Assembly: GCA_024364735.1 (NCBI GenBank) | Contig: JAGFNQ010000299.1 | Coordinates: 124,001-188,000, forward strand | Reading direction: 5' to 3' | Length of the DNA: 64,000 nt | Origin: Boesenbergia rotunda | Taxonomy: Eukaryota > Streptophyta > Magnoliopsida > Zingiberales > Zingiberaceae | Shown: one piece after another, positions 33,780 through 45,000 of the stretch | Layout of the letters: each line of letters starts with the position of its first letter | Numbering within the stretch: position 1 is the first letter of the stretch | The notes under the pieces: model-generated | The model's database searches: none | The model's input: the letters and a program-made list of their open reading frames with translations, nothing else | What the model was told of the DNA's origin: nothing | Program-made: the position numbers and the translations under genes

Positions 33780-34560
33780 CCTTTAATATGCCGTGTCGAG
33801 CCCCATTAACCAGCCCAGCGTCCGTCCATTTTTTTGAGCTATTTAGAGGGTCATGAGACTAATAGAGGCCCATGTACGAGGCTCAACAAGAGCCCACCCG
33901 AGCTGCACTTCGGATCCGTAATGGGCTCAGCCAGGCTGCTTATTGGTTGTCAAGAGATTGTATTGACTTTAATGGGTCGTTATGGGCTAATCGTATCGCC
34001 CTCATGTGCACTGCTGGGCCAATAATGGGACGTACCGGGTAATATTAATGGCCCTAAATTGCAGGCTCTGAGATTTTTAAACAGGCTAAGTGATCTCTTA
34101 TGGAGTTTGATGGGCTTTTAGTGGACCGTAATAGACTTCTAGCAGGTCTAACCACAATTCACCAAAAATAATGGCCCACTAATGGCCCACAATGGCCTTT
34201 ACTGGGCTAACACCTGGGAGCACTACAATTAATGGGCCATAATTACTTATATGGGCCTTGCTGGCTAGAGGGTCTAATGGCCACTAAACATGCTTGTAGA
34301 TTGACGATCATATACCAAATTAATGGGCCATACAGGCTTGTAACGGACCGCTCTGGACTAAACTAATGGTTACTTCTTGGAACATAGCGCTGTGCTAGGC
34401 CTGATAGGCCGTAAATGGGCTACGTCGACGCAAAGTAAAGACGTTTTAGGCTTCCGGGGGTCAGGTTTGCCTATTGAGTAAAGGGGTTTATGGACAGATC
34501 AATCACTCTGAATCCTGAGTTGAGCTACATACGTTTATGTGCTGTATTATGGGCCTAAAG
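33780..34560. repeat. Region packed with TGGGCC/TGGGCT words
   Basis: About 16 TGGGCY words or their complements occur in 780 bases, many in a TAATGGGCC context (for example near 33920, 34014, 34168, 34232, 34252, 34323, 34550). No ORF of note. TGGGCY is the site II element bound by plant TCP factors, but the regular TAATGGGCC context suggests an old tandem repeat. Confidence 0.55.
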
Positions 34561-34855
34561 AGAATGAAACTATTAACAATTCATAATGAAAAAATTGAAA
34601 CAAAGTTTGAAAATTCTTTATATTTTAGTTATTGCAATTCAACAAGAAAAAAAATCATCATCAAATTGAAGCAATTGCTACTAGCGAAATTAAAATAATT
34701 TTTTTAAAGTTTTTTTTTTCTATTTTAATTATCACAACTGAACAACTACAAAATCAGCAAACCTGGAGAATTGAACGAAGTCTTTCGCAAAGCAAAGTAT
34801 TCAAGGAAAACACATAGTGAACAAATATATGATAAAACAAGCAGCAATTTAGCAC
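34561..34855 (-). other. Presumed 3' UTR and downstream region of RPS25
   Basis: AT-rich sequence after the RPS25 stop codon on the minus strand. Several A-rich words could serve as polyadenylation signals. No other feature seen. Confidence 0.4.
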
Positions 34856-35975
34856 TCAAGTATTGGTGGCTCTGGTGTAGATTTGCTGGCTTGAATGAGC
34901 AGATACCATTCTAATGGCACCCCTGGCCATCAGGTCCTTTATTGCCCTTCTTGCAAGTGATCCGTTAATCTGCAGAGAAATATCCTTTTTCAATTTCTAC
35001 AGACGATCTGTAAAATATGACCACATCTCTGGGAGGAAAAAAAGGAAGAAAAACTAAGAACATCGATCGGCAAGGCTACGTGATTCATACACAAGGAAGA
35101 GGACACAATTTCCTTTTTTCTCTCTATTGATTTCTAATCTATTCATGTAATTCTGTGAATCTATAATCGATTACTATAGCTTAGCTATGAGAACAGAAAC
35201 ACAAGAACACAAGATGATGAGGATCTTCAATGGAAGAAAATAAAATGCCGTGAAGGTGCTACGGAAGAATAGATTTCGGAGCACTGATTGAATGATCATC
35301 CATAATATGCAACGAAGAACAATCGTCAGTCAAATAAAGTTACCATATCTAAGTTCGATAAGAGCCAAAATGTAATGGCATGGTAGACCCACAGTTTGCA
35401 AGAGTAGATGGCATGATAGACCAAAAAAATGCATCAACAGATAGTCGTAGAAACATTCATCAAAGAGAAATAAACTAAACTCCAAAGCAATTGCGAATGA
35501 AGTGTGATCTGGATTCCATCGCAGACAAAAGAAAACCCTAAAAAGGCGGGAGCATTTACCCGTAATCTCTCGGAGAGCACGGACGGCGTGATCTGCTTGT
35601 ATTTGGGGACTTCGGAGAGCATTTTGTCGTAGCTCGCCTGGTCAAAGAGAACTGCATTATTCACTTTCTCCTTCTGCTTTCCCTTGCTCCACTTCTGCGA
35701 TCACACACACACACACACACACACAAGGGCCAAATCTCTTAAACCAAGATTGTAACAAAACACACACACAAGAACCCTAAGTTAGCCATAGAAAGAAAGG
35801 GTGCCGCACCTTCTTCTTCTGTTTGCCACCGCCAGATTTGACCGGCTTCGAAGACGGAGGCGGAGCCTTGTCCTTCTTCGGCGCCTGACGCATAGACGGA
35901 ATAACCAATTCGTAAATCCAATAGCCGGCACATCGAAATAGTAGGAAGGAAGAGGAGAAGGGCATAGCTTACCAT
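34856..35975 (-). CDS. RPS25: 40S ribosomal protein S25 (eS25), complete, four exons
   Basis: Exons: 35975-35973 (ATG only), 35884-35810, 35694-35560 and 34969-34856, with GT-AG introns of 88, 115 and 590 nt. They join to 108 residues, the usual plant length, ending TGA at 34856-34858. Seen: Lys-rich N-terminus (APKKDKAPPP, KSGGGKQKKK, KWSKGKQKEK), then VLFDQASYDKMLSEVPKYK and ITPSVLSERLR of the winged-helix fold, and the C-terminal SLARRAIKDL and QQIYTRATNT segments. eS25 sits in the head of the small ribosomal subunit near the tRNA exit site. A start codon standing alone in exon 1 is common in plant ribosomal protein genes. No disabling change seen. Confidence 0.95.
35702..35724. repeat. 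CA/TG microsatellite in RPS25 intron 2
   Basis: An uninterrupted CA run on the plus strand. On the transcript strand it is a UG run ending seven bases before the AG of the exon 3 acceptor, in the place of a normal polypyrimidine tract. A second short CA run lies at 35760-35770. Confidence 0.9.
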
Positions 35976-36050
35976 TTTCTTGATCGTCGATGCGGCGCTC
36001 GAGTAAGGCGACGGCTGCGAAGCTGTAGGCGGCGGAGTCGCTGGTCTGCC

Positions 36051-36154
36051 TTTTATAGGAGCTAGGGTTCGTCCCCCGAAGTCCACTGTCAGGCTCCTTA
36101 CAAAGCACAAGCCCAATAGCAACCAGAAACCTTATAAAGATGCCAAGCCCAATC
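36051..36154 (-). promoter_or_regulatory. RPS25 core promoter with TATA, telo-box and two site II elements
   Basis: On the minus strand, reading toward the gene: ATTGGGCTTG words ending near 36145 and 36109 (site II, TCP-bound), telo-box AACCCTAG at 36069-36062, and TATAAAA at 36057-36051. This set is the known signature of plant ribosomal protein promoters. Confidence 0.8.
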
Positions 36155-36957
36155 ACAATATTTACAAATATAATATATTAATTTGATTTATCGAATTTGA
36201 TAAATTAATATGCATATTTTTTTTATATACACAAGATGACGATGCTATGACATGATTCGTGCCATATCTTGTTTTAGATTATGGTATACGAATAAAGTGA
36301 TTAATCGTTATTTTAAATATTTATAATTTAATTTTTAGTTATGATGTATTTTATAAAAAATTTTTTAAATGAGATGTAAATTTTGGGACGCTAAACTTTT
36401 AGACCGTCTACTGTGAGCATTTCCCGATTTATCGTGGTAATCGATGAAAAATTTTCATGAAACTGGATTAATCATCTTAGATTCATATATCACCTGATCT
36501 AATATTTTTATGACATGATTCGTGCCCAATTAATTAGTAAATGATAAATTTATTATAATAAGATAACAAATGCTAAATTTTTTTTACTCTCTAATTATTT
36601 AACAATTGATTATAACTTAATCTCATAATTTACCTTCTTTCACCAAATTTAGAAATGAAATTTGTAGAACGTTTAAGATAAACGTTATCATCTATTTATT
36701 ACAATTTATCTCAACATACTCCCACCTATTGACATAGTTAATAGTTACAATTTATTTTAACATGCTCCTGAATATTTGACATAGTTAATATCTCTATAGA
36801 TATTTACTCTAATAAATTTTTAGATTAATTTTTAATAAATATAAAATATCTTATATTTTATTGGATGCTTAATCTTCTTCGTACAACTGACTATTGTGCT
36901 AGAGCAAAAATGCCCACGATATCACCTCCAATATACTTGTCTTAATATATATTTAAA
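36155..36957. other. AT-rich spacer upstream of RPS25
   Basis: No gene or defined repeat recognised; many A/T runs. The word ATGACATGATTCGTGCC occurs at about 36247 and 36510, suggesting an old duplication. Confidence 0.45.
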
Positions 36958-37110
36958 GTAGTCCCTACGAGATAGATTGATGGTAAGGAGTAAGGACGTG
37001 AGTATTACTACCTTGAGATCTAGGGGTCAAAATCTGGCAAAGTCATTTTGGTCGCTCTTCCCACATGCTAGCCACAGCATCCAAGTTAGTAATCCCCCAT
37101 GATTTTATTG
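36958..37110 (+). repeat. SINE-like dispersed repeat, copy 3 (inverted relative to copies 1 and 2)
   Basis: Its minus strand matches 20490-20665 in order: ATCATGGGGGATTACTA, GCTGTGGCTAGCATGTG, TTTGCCAGATTTTGACC and CTCAAGGTAGTAATAC. On the plus strand a degenerate B-box-like GGGGTCAAAATC follows an A-box-like region, the layout of a tRNA-derived SINE head. Confidence 0.65.
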
Positions 37111-38160
37111 GAGTTATAAAAAGATGAAAAGGGTACCCCTTCATTTTCATCTTCTAACTCATTCGCATTCCTCCATTATAGAGGAAGAGAAAGAGACTTA
37201 TTCCTCTTATAAAATGCATCTAAGATCATAAGCAAGAAGAGGTGCAATGAGTGTGCGTCCAAGCATGAATTCATCGAAAGAGACAAGTTTTGTGCGAGGT
37301 CTATGTAAGGTCAATGAGAAAGGGTTCGTCCCATGTGTATAAGGACTTTGTTCAAGGTTTGTCTGAGTGCATAAGAAAAAGAATGGGTTATTGTGAAGAA
37401 CATTCAAGATTGGTTCATCTAATTATAGAAGAGAGATTTGGTTTATAAACCTTGAGAGACAGTTCATTTTTCGTGATTATTTCTATCCAACGTCAAGTTC
37501 TTCGACGCAGCGTTCTTCTCCGATTTCTTCTCCATCACTGTAAGTCTTTTTCGTTCCTACGAATTATTTCTTACAATTAACAATAGTATTAGAGCTTGGT
37601 TTGGAGAAGAAGAATTTGGTAATAGCGATTCGTGATTTTCTGAATAAAATCGTGAGCCCGCGATTATTTCCCATGCCAGCGTGCAGGCCACTGTGTCATG
37701 GGAAGAGCAGCATTGTGGGGGCACGCCTACGACTGCATCCGGAGTGGCCGACGAGCATTGAAGATCACTATGGTCGACGAACTCATGTTCGTCATGACAG
37801 TGATTTTTTAATCAATTGATTTTTTTTGTTTAATCGAGTAAGTAATCGATTAGAAAGAAAACAAAAGATCAAGTATAGTATGATTTTCTTTTAATCTTAA
37901 TTTTTTTTAAATACTGTGCGTGTGGTTTTTTTTAATATTTTCACCGTTTTAATTATTGAGTTTTGTTTCTTTTAATTAATACATGTAAAAATTACATGCG
38001 CAGCTTGAGTTTGATTTAGACTTGAACTTGAATAATTAATTCAATTAGATCGTGATCCAATTTAAATCATTAGTTAGTTTAATCAGATCAATTTAGTTCA
38101 ATTAGATAATGGTCTGATTTAAACCATTTGTTGGTTTAACCAGATCAATTTGGTTCAATC
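37111..38160 (+). other. Possible LTR retrotransposon remnant with degenerate primer site, then AT-rich spacer
   Basis: TAGTATTAGAGCTTGG at 37584-37599 resembles the tRNA-iMet primer site with two changes, preceded by LTR-like sequence with ATTATTTCTTACAATTAAC. No gag domain is recognisable after it. From 37830 the sequence is AT-rich and repeats a TTAATCAGATCAATTTAGTTCAATTAGAT-like phrase. Confidence 0.4.
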
Positions 38161-38473
38161 TGTTGGTGCAAAATGCATCAGTGATGAACAGTCATCCTCT
38201 AAGGTTTCGATGTTTGACAATATACTAAAGTTAGTAATGATATACATTTGACAAGATAAGGTTTAGTCAAAGTAATCAAGGGTTAAATCAAACAGGACCT
38301 TATGTTTGGTAGGGCTAACCCAGGTTTGATCAGGTTGACAAAGGGATAGTCAAACAGAATCTGATGATTGGTAGAGTGAAAAGAACCCAGGGTTGGTCAG
38401 TTTGACCAAGGGACTAAACCACACCGGACTTGAGGTGTGAGACTATATTTACCTGAAGATTGGAGGAAGTCTA

Positions 38474-39403
38474 TGTTGAGGCAATCGACCCTTAAATGAT
38501 TGGAAGATCATGGTTTTGATGTGTGTGTGTGAATATGTTTAAGGTTAGAGTTTTATGTTGTGTTTGATGTGTGTGATTGAGTTTGCAGTACTTGGAGAAT
38601 CACACATGGTGGACATATCCGAGGGACAAGAGCCGAGGGAGGAGAGCTCCAAGGGCAAGCCGGGAAGTGGACTTCAAGGGCACATGTGAAGGGTGGCATG
38701 GAGGCAAGTCAAGGGAAGGCTTGTGTGTGCATCCGAGGGACGATAGCCAGAGGAAGAGGACTTCAAGAGGCAAGCGAAGGGAGCAGACCTGAAGGCACGC
38801 GTGAAGGAGAAGGTCCGGAGTTGCTGGAACTAGGCTGAGAGGCAGGGCAGTCGACTGGCCCTGGGCCAGTCGACTGCCAAAACTCATAGAGAGTTTTCGG
38901 CCTAGGACCAGTCAACTGCCCTTGGGGTAGTCGACTGGTATACCCCAAAAACTAGCCGTTGGCTAGCCATTGACTAGCAATTAATGCTAGACCAGTCGAC
39001 TGCCCTTGTGGGGCTGGACAGACTGCGAGTTTGTCCTGTTCACCTATAAAAGGAGCACCTTTTTGCACGTGAACGATACGGTTCCGTACAGTGTCGAAGT
39101 GCTGCTCGTCTGAAGAGTGTTTTCTACTTCCTCTCACATTCTACTTCATTCTGTAAAGAGGAAGATCACCACTGTAAAGGTTTCTCCACCTGAAGGAGGT
39201 TTTCATAGTGAAAGTGGTGCTCGCGGCGTGGATCCTTGGATTAGTCACCTATCTGGGTGGATTCCAAGTAACTCTTTTTGTTAGCATTGTACTCTGTTTC
39301 TTTTGCATATTATTGTTCCGTTGCGCTAACGAAAATTGTAGAGATCAAAATCGAAAACGTGTCATTCACCCCCCCCCCCTCTGCACGCCAAAACGATCCA
39401 TCA
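38474..39403 (+). mobile_element. Solo LTR, 0.93 kb, SIRE-like
   Basis: It starts TGTTGAGGCAATCG and ends GATCCATCA after a C-run (39369-39379). It is absent from the matching point of the other LTR copy near 58797, which proves insertion. Flanks are GTCTA at 38469-38473 and GTCA at 39404-39407, a 5-bp duplication with one base lost. Inside, CAGTCGACTG palindromes occur about five times between 38846 and 39004. Confidence 0.85.
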
Positions 39404-39429
39404 GTCAGTCAGGATCATGATGACTAGCA

Positions 39430-39675
39430 GAGGAGTGATTTTGGTGAAAGAAATCCTAGTGAGTGAAGCTAAGCGAATTAAATCCTGGTGAGTGAAGTTG
39501 GGTCCTAGCAAGGGAAGCTAGGTGAAAGAAATCCTAGTGAGTGAAGCTAGGTGGAGTAAATCCTGGTGAGTGAAGCTGGGTCCTAGTGAGTGAAGCTAGG
39601 TGAACTAAGTCCTGGTGAGTGAAGTTGGGCATGAAGTCTTGGTCCGGGGGACTGAGCACTAAGTCCTAGTCGGGG
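39430..39675 (+). repeat. Hairpin-type short repeats in the outer 5' LTR
   Basis: About nine units of the form TCCTAGTGAGTGAAGCTAGG or TCCTGGTGAGTGAAGCTGGG follow one another at 20-42 base steps. In each the first arm (CCTAG or CCTGG) pairs with the last (CTAGG or CTGGG). A shorter set lies in the 3' LTR at 58846-58940. Confidence 0.85.
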
Positions 39676-40530
39676 ATCGGGTAACGGAGTCTTTGCCGAG
39701 CAAGGATGGCGGACAGAAGTAGAGACGGGTCGAGTTCGGACGTCTCGAGATCCGAGTTCTCGGAGGCCGAGCAAAAGTCTAACTGGAGGTCCCGGTTGGC
39801 AAAAGCTTTAGTCGAACGGGGATTGGGAACAGAAGTACATGTTGGTGCTTGGATGGCTAGGGGGTGAATGTAGCCAGACACAAATTTCTTTCACTTTTGA
39901 AACTCTGCACTTAGGGTTAGTCGCAGCACAGCGGAAGCAATACAAAAACAGAGAGATGCAGAAACTAAACCCTAAACTAAGCACAAGCACAAAACTCTAA
40001 CAAAGAGGATTTACAAGGTTCGGGGATAACTTGCCCCTACTCCTTGGCGTGCCCGTAAGGTGGGCGATCCCTTGATCGTCGGCAGATCAAGCCCCGGAAA
40101 ATCCGGATAGAATGCAACCTCCTTCTCGGTGGAGTAACCTCTCCACAGCGTTTCAAACCGAATGAAGTATTAAGTACAGAGAAACACGAGAAGGAATCTT
40201 ACAGAGCACTTAGGACAGAAAGAACACAAGCGAACTCCTCATCGAGCTTCACGCAGCACAGATCTCACGCAAGAACTCCCTGCTCTTGGTGTCTTCTTGC
40301 TAATGGACTCACCAAGCTTCTTGTTTCTTCCAAGTGCTCAAGTATCAGAATATGATCCAAGTTGTCGCTGAGTAATTCACTCTTTCTTGCTCAAAGAAAT
40401 GGATCAAAATCTTGCAGCAAATTGTTGTTGGATCAATGCATTGTTGATGCAGTCTAACCCTAATTGTTATTTTGGTGTTGACACCGATTTAAGTTTTGAT
40501 TTAAGTTTGGTTAAACGCGTGGGGATTAAG

Positions 40531-41050
40531 TCCTAGTCGCGGACTGGGCACGAAATCCTAGCTTGAAGGGCTAGGTGAAAAGTCCTAACTTGGAGGGTTA
40601 GGTGAAAAGTCTTAGCTTGGAGGGCTAGGTGAAAAGTCATAACTTGGAGGGTTAGGTGAAAAGTCCCAACTTAGAGGGTTAGGTGAAAAGTCCCAACTTA
40701 AAGGGGTGAAAAGTCCTAGCTTGGAGGGCTAGGTGAAAAGTCCTAACTTGGAGGGTTGGGTGAAAAGTCCTAGCTTGGAGGGCTAGGTGAAAAGTCCTAA
40801 CTTGGAGGGTTAGGTGAAAAGTCTCAACTTGGAGGGTTAGGTGAAATGTCCTAGCTTGGAAGGCTAGGTGAAAAGTCCTAGCTTGGAGGGTTAGGTGAAA
40901 AGTCCTAACTTGGAGGGTTGGGTGAAAAGTCCTAGCTTGGAGGGCTAGGTGATGAAATCCTGGTGAGTGAAGCCAGGTCCTAGCTTGGGAAGCTAGGTTG
41001 AAGTCTTAGTGAGTGAGACTGGGCACAGAGTCTTGGTCCGGGGGACTAAG
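40531..41050 (+). repeat. Array of about 15 hairpin units, 27-bp period
   Basis: Unit: AAAAGTCCTAGCTTGGAGGG followed by CTAGGTG. Two unit types alternate: CCTAGC pairing with GCTAGG, and CCTAAC pairing with GTTAGG. Changes on one side are matched on the other in most units. The array ends with related stems CCTGGTGAG to GCCAGG, CCTAGCTTGG to AGCTAGG, and CTTGGTCC to GGACTAAG. Confidence 0.9.
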
Positions 41051-41109
41051 AACGAGTCAGAGAAGGGCTGGAGGCTTGTTCTCGTGACTTAGAATGGATT
41101 TGACCTTGC

Positions 41110-41530
41110 CTGGATCGGTCTGGTGATCGATCAGGGAAGTTGGCACGAAGTTCACTCCTGGATCGGTCTGGTGACCAATCAGGGCACAGCCTGATTGGTT
41201 TGGGGACCGATCTAGAGTGTGCAGCAGACTGCTGGATAGGTCTGTGGACCGATCTAGAGTGTGCAGCAGAATGCCAGAACGGTCTGGTGACCGATCAGGG
41301 AGAGAACAGAAACCTTGGTTGGATTCTGTTCAGCCCCAGATCGGACTGGTGATCGATCCAGAGTGCCAGAACGGTCCGGTGACCGATCCACGACCTAGGA
41401 TCAGATGTCCGCGATTACGATTTTCTCACAGTGGACCGATCAGGCTTGAGCCTGATCGGTCAGTGCCTATTCTGATCGGTCTGGTGACCGATCAGGCTTC
41501 ACTCTGATCGGTCCGATGACCAATCAGTAG
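41110..41530 (+). repeat. GATCGGTC hairpin array
   Basis: About ten GATCGGTC or variant arms, most followed after TGGT or GGGG by the pairing arm GACCGATC, at roughly 25-50 base spacing. Some units are worn (GATCGATC, GACCAATC). Open plus-strand frames through here are repeat-derived. Confidence 0.9.
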
Positions 41531-42394
41531 CTGTAACTTTAATTCGAAATCACTGTCAGACGCTCTGATCGCGTCTGTTTTCTCTGCCGATTCTCTGATA
41601 CACTGCTGATATGTTTTGATATGCATTGCTAAGCGTCTGTTGGAGTGTGCAGGTGATACAAGAGGATTCAAATACTCAAGGAGGGTCAATGGAGGACTTT
41701 CCATGGAGCAGGTTTGGATCTATTGTGTTTTCAGGTCTCAACGGCGTCTGACGCAACTGGCAACTGACGAAGGCGCGACTGGCAACTGACGGAGGCTCAG
41801 CTGGAGGAGTGTCCAGTGGACTGAGTGCTCAGAGAGGTCAGTGGGTCAGGGTGTGAGTCAGTGGTGCTGATGGAGCCGGCGACGTTGAGCAGGAGCTTAA
41901 GAGACGAAGCTGGAAGCAGAGGAGCTTGGGGGAACGAGACAGAAACTTGGGAAGTTTGGCTGGGCTGTGTTCGAGCTCTCTGTTGCTTTCTGCTTAAGCG
42001 TTCTACTACATCCTTGTGAGACCTGAGTGAGCATTCCTTCTTGTGTGATCTCCTGTACTCAAGTTCCATCATCCGTGAGATCTGTGGAGAAGTTTCTCCC
42101 CCAAGAAGGAGGCTCTATCTTATCCGGGTTCACCGAGGCTTGATCTGCCGACAATCAAGGGATCGCCCACCTTACGGGCACGCCAAGGAGTAGGGACAAG
42201 TTATCCCCGAACCTTGTACATCGCTGTGTCATCTGGTTTGCTTTCTTTGTTTTGATTCCTGTTCTTCAATTTTGTTTCTGCATTCTGTGTTTCCGCTGCC
42301 TAATCTCTGAGTGCAGAGAAAATTTGTAAACTGCTAAGTTTCAAGTGTCTGGCTATATTCACCCCCCCTCTCTAGTCATCCAAGTTCCAACAAG

Positions 42395-42406
42395 TGGTAT
42401 CATAGC
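42395..42406 (+). other. Primer binding site of the gag-only element, one mismatch
   Basis: TGGTATCATAGC lies two bases after the LTR end. It differs from the usual TGGTATCAGAGC by one base. Confidence 0.85.
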
Positions 42407-42452
42407 TTGGGGCTCTGTACAAGTGGCTTAACATCTTAGAGTTATCAACAAG

Positions 42453-43639
42453 ATGGCTGGAAGAGAAGGAATGAGCACAAACCAACCTCCACTCTTCGAC
42501 GGCACAGATTTTCAATATTGGAAATTGAAGATGAGTTTTATTTGAAGACAAACATGAGCATATGGTTCTCGGTCAAAGAAGATTTCATCCCTCCAAGAGA
42601 TGTTGAAGGAAAAGATCTCGATTTCTCAAGTTGGTCGGCTGAGCAAATAAGAAAAGGTGAAGCAAATGCCAAAGCGGTGGTCACTTTGCAATGCGGGTTG
42701 AACAAGGAGGAGTTGATCAAGGTGGGTCCTTTTACAAGTGCTAAAGATCTTTGGAACAAAATCATTGAGCTCCACGAAGGAACTCAAGACACCCGAATAG
42801 CCAAGAAGGACCTCCTTCACAGTCAACTCCAAAATCTGCCCATGAAAGAAAATGAAAAGGTAAGTGAACTCCATGGAAGATTCAAAGAGATCCTCAATGG
42901 CCTCCACTCCATCAATGAAAAGGTAGAAAGCCGGGATCTAGTAAGGTTAGTTCTAAAAGCTTTTCCAAGGAATACTTTGTGGTCATCCATGGTGGATGCC
43001 TACAAGGTTTCCAAGGATCTTTCCTTAGTTAAGTTAGAAGATCTATTTTGTGAAATGGAATTACATGAGATCTCTAACCAAGGCTCCGAAGAGAAAGGGG
43101 TTGCTTTTGTGGCAGGAAAGGAGGAGAAGCACACCCATCACTTTGCTTTCATGGCACTAGAGGAGTCAAAGGAGGAAAGTGATGATGAATCAAGTAGCTC
43201 CTCAACCGCGCCTTCATCATCTTCAGATGATGAAGAGGTAATCACTCCCGAGTTAGATAAGTGCTATAGAGCTATCGCATGTTTAACCAAATTGTTAAAG
43301 AAATCTAAGAATAAGGTTAAGTCATTGAAGTTGAAAGTAAAAGAATTAAAATCCTCTAAGGTTGAGGATATTAATGACTTCCATAATGAATCCCTTGAGA
43401 ATGAGAACAAGATCTTGAAGGGTGAAATTGAAAATCTCAAGATTATTCTTGAGAAATTCTCAACTAGCTCTAAAACATTAGACATGATCTTAAACTCACG
43501 AAAGGCAGTTTACAACAAGACCGGTATAGGTTACCGACTTAAAGAACCAATCTTTGTATCATTAATGTCAAGAACCCAATTTAGAGCACAAAATGATTCT
43601 AGGGTTCAAAAGGTTAGGAAGAAAATGACTAAGGCATGA
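42453..43639 (+). pseudogene. SIRE-like copia gag (UBN2), nearly intact with one early frameshift
   Basis: ATG at 42453 opens MAGREGMSTNQPPLFDGTD then FQYWKLKM. At about 42530-42540 the frame ends in TGA while the neighbouring frame continues with FYLKTNMSIWFSV to 43639, so one base is lost or gained. The rest (about 365 residues) has the UBN2 gag core (AKDLWNKIIELHEGT, RFKEILNGL, LVLKAFPRNTLWSSMVDAY), an acidic/Ser-rich linker (SSSSSTAPSSSSDDEE) and a C-terminal Lys/Glu-rich coiled coil. No zinc knuckle is seen before the stop. Pol does not follow. The family role is to form particles that package element RNA. Confidence 0.88.
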
Positions 43640-43729
43640 GTCCCAAAATTTGGGTACCTAAAACTTCCATATTTCGAATTGTATAGCTTGTTTTGAGGGG
43701 GAGCATCTATCAACATGGGTGGTTGATAT

Positions 43730-44995
43730 TGTAGATGCAATCATGCCCTAAATGAGAGGTTTCGATGATTGACGGTTATTTAAGTTTAAGCTAATACATT
43801 GGATCTAACATTGAGATTTAGTGTGCAGTAATGCAAGAAGTCCAAGGAATGGTCGGGGACCGAATTCTTGGCATAAAGACACAGAGTTGAGGAAGCTCCA
43901 GGCAAGAAGTCCAAGGGATGGTCGGGGACGGAACTCTTGGCATGAAGACCCGGAGTTGAGGAGGCTCCAGACGTGAAGTCCAGGAAACAAGAGGTTTCGC
44001 TGGCACAAGGTAATCGGATCCAACGGAAGGTCCTTGATCGATCTAGGCGTGAACTCTAGGTGTGAAGGTCGGAGTTGAGCGTATCAATCGATCAGCCAAT
44101 CGATTAGCAAATGACTAATCGATTGGTGAATCGATTCAGGGCATTTCTGGGTTGAACCAGAAGGCTTTCTAATCGATTGGTGAATCAATTACGAGTAATT
44201 CTGTGCGCAGGCAGAATGCTTAGTAATCGATCATTCAATCGATTCAGAAGCCATGTAATTGATTGGTGAATCGATTACGAGTAATTCTGTGCACAGGCAG
44301 AATGCTTCGTAATCGATCATCCAATCGATTCAGATGCCCTGTAATCGATTGATGAATCGATTACCAGCTATTATTTGCGCAGCCAGAACACTCCATAATC
44401 GATCATTCAATCGATTCAAGATACCAATCGATCAGCCAATCGATTCAAGTTCAAAATGGCGTCATCCCAGCCATTCATCCGACATCCGTACTGTTCAACG
44501 GCTACTTGGTAATCGATCGAGGCTTTTCACCAATCGATTCATGAAGCAGAGAAGACCATTATAAGCGGCAAACAAGCATAAACGAGAGCAACTGTTCCAT
44601 TGCGATTTGGGCTAGGGTTTTGGTGCTTCAAGTTCTTTGCTCAAGCTCAAGTTTCCAACACCTTCATCAAGCAACCAAAGGAAGGAGAAGCAAGCTTATT
44701 GTGTAATACTTCTTTCTCTTCTTCTTCTTTATGTTGGTCTTTGTGAAAGTTTTCAAGGGTGTTGTAAAAGGGATTCTCCACCCTCGGTGTTGTTCCGAGA
44801 AGGAGGTTTGATAGTGAAATCTGCGATTGCTAGTGTGGACCCTTGGATTAGTCACCTCAAGGAGGTGGAGACCAAGTAAATCTAAGTGTTAGCATTGGAT
44901 TTGGTGGTGTGTGGTTTTTAATCTCTGCTTGGAAGAAGAAGACTTAACCGAAGCGAGCTATTCACCCCCCCCTCTAGCTCTATCGATCCTCAACA
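43730..44995 (+). mobile_element. Solo LTR, 1.27 kb, SIRE-like
   Basis: It starts TGTAGATGCAATC and ends CGATCCTCAACA, with perfect 5-bp flanks GATAT at 43725-43729 and 44996-45000. A C-run lies at 44964-44972, 23 bases before the end. It contains an AATCGATT hairpin array (44080-44540) and plant-LTR-like leader sequence. No coding domain. Confidence 0.92.
44080..44540 (+). repeat. AATCGATT hairpin array
   Basis: Units of the form TAATCGATTGGTGAATCGATT and AATCGATCATTCAATCGATT recur about eight times. Within each the two arms are complementary. A larger repeat of about 105 bases (AATTCTGTGCGCAGGCAGAAT within it) occurs two to three times. Confidence 0.88.
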
Positions 44996-45000
44996 GATAT

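Larger units (their letters stand above)
40442..42392 (+). repeat. 5' LTR of the gag-only element
   Basis: It starts TGTTGATGCAGTC and ends TTCCAACA. It contains a 27-bp hairpin array (40531-41050), a GATCGGTC hairpin array (41110-41530) and a C-run at about 42361-42367. It aligns throughout with 49218-51213. Confidence 0.92.

Noticed and set aside
35739..36156. Two minus-strand frames of 124 and 127 residues
   Set aside because: They run through RPS25 exon 1-2 and introns in other frames; the spliced RPS25 reading explains the sequence.
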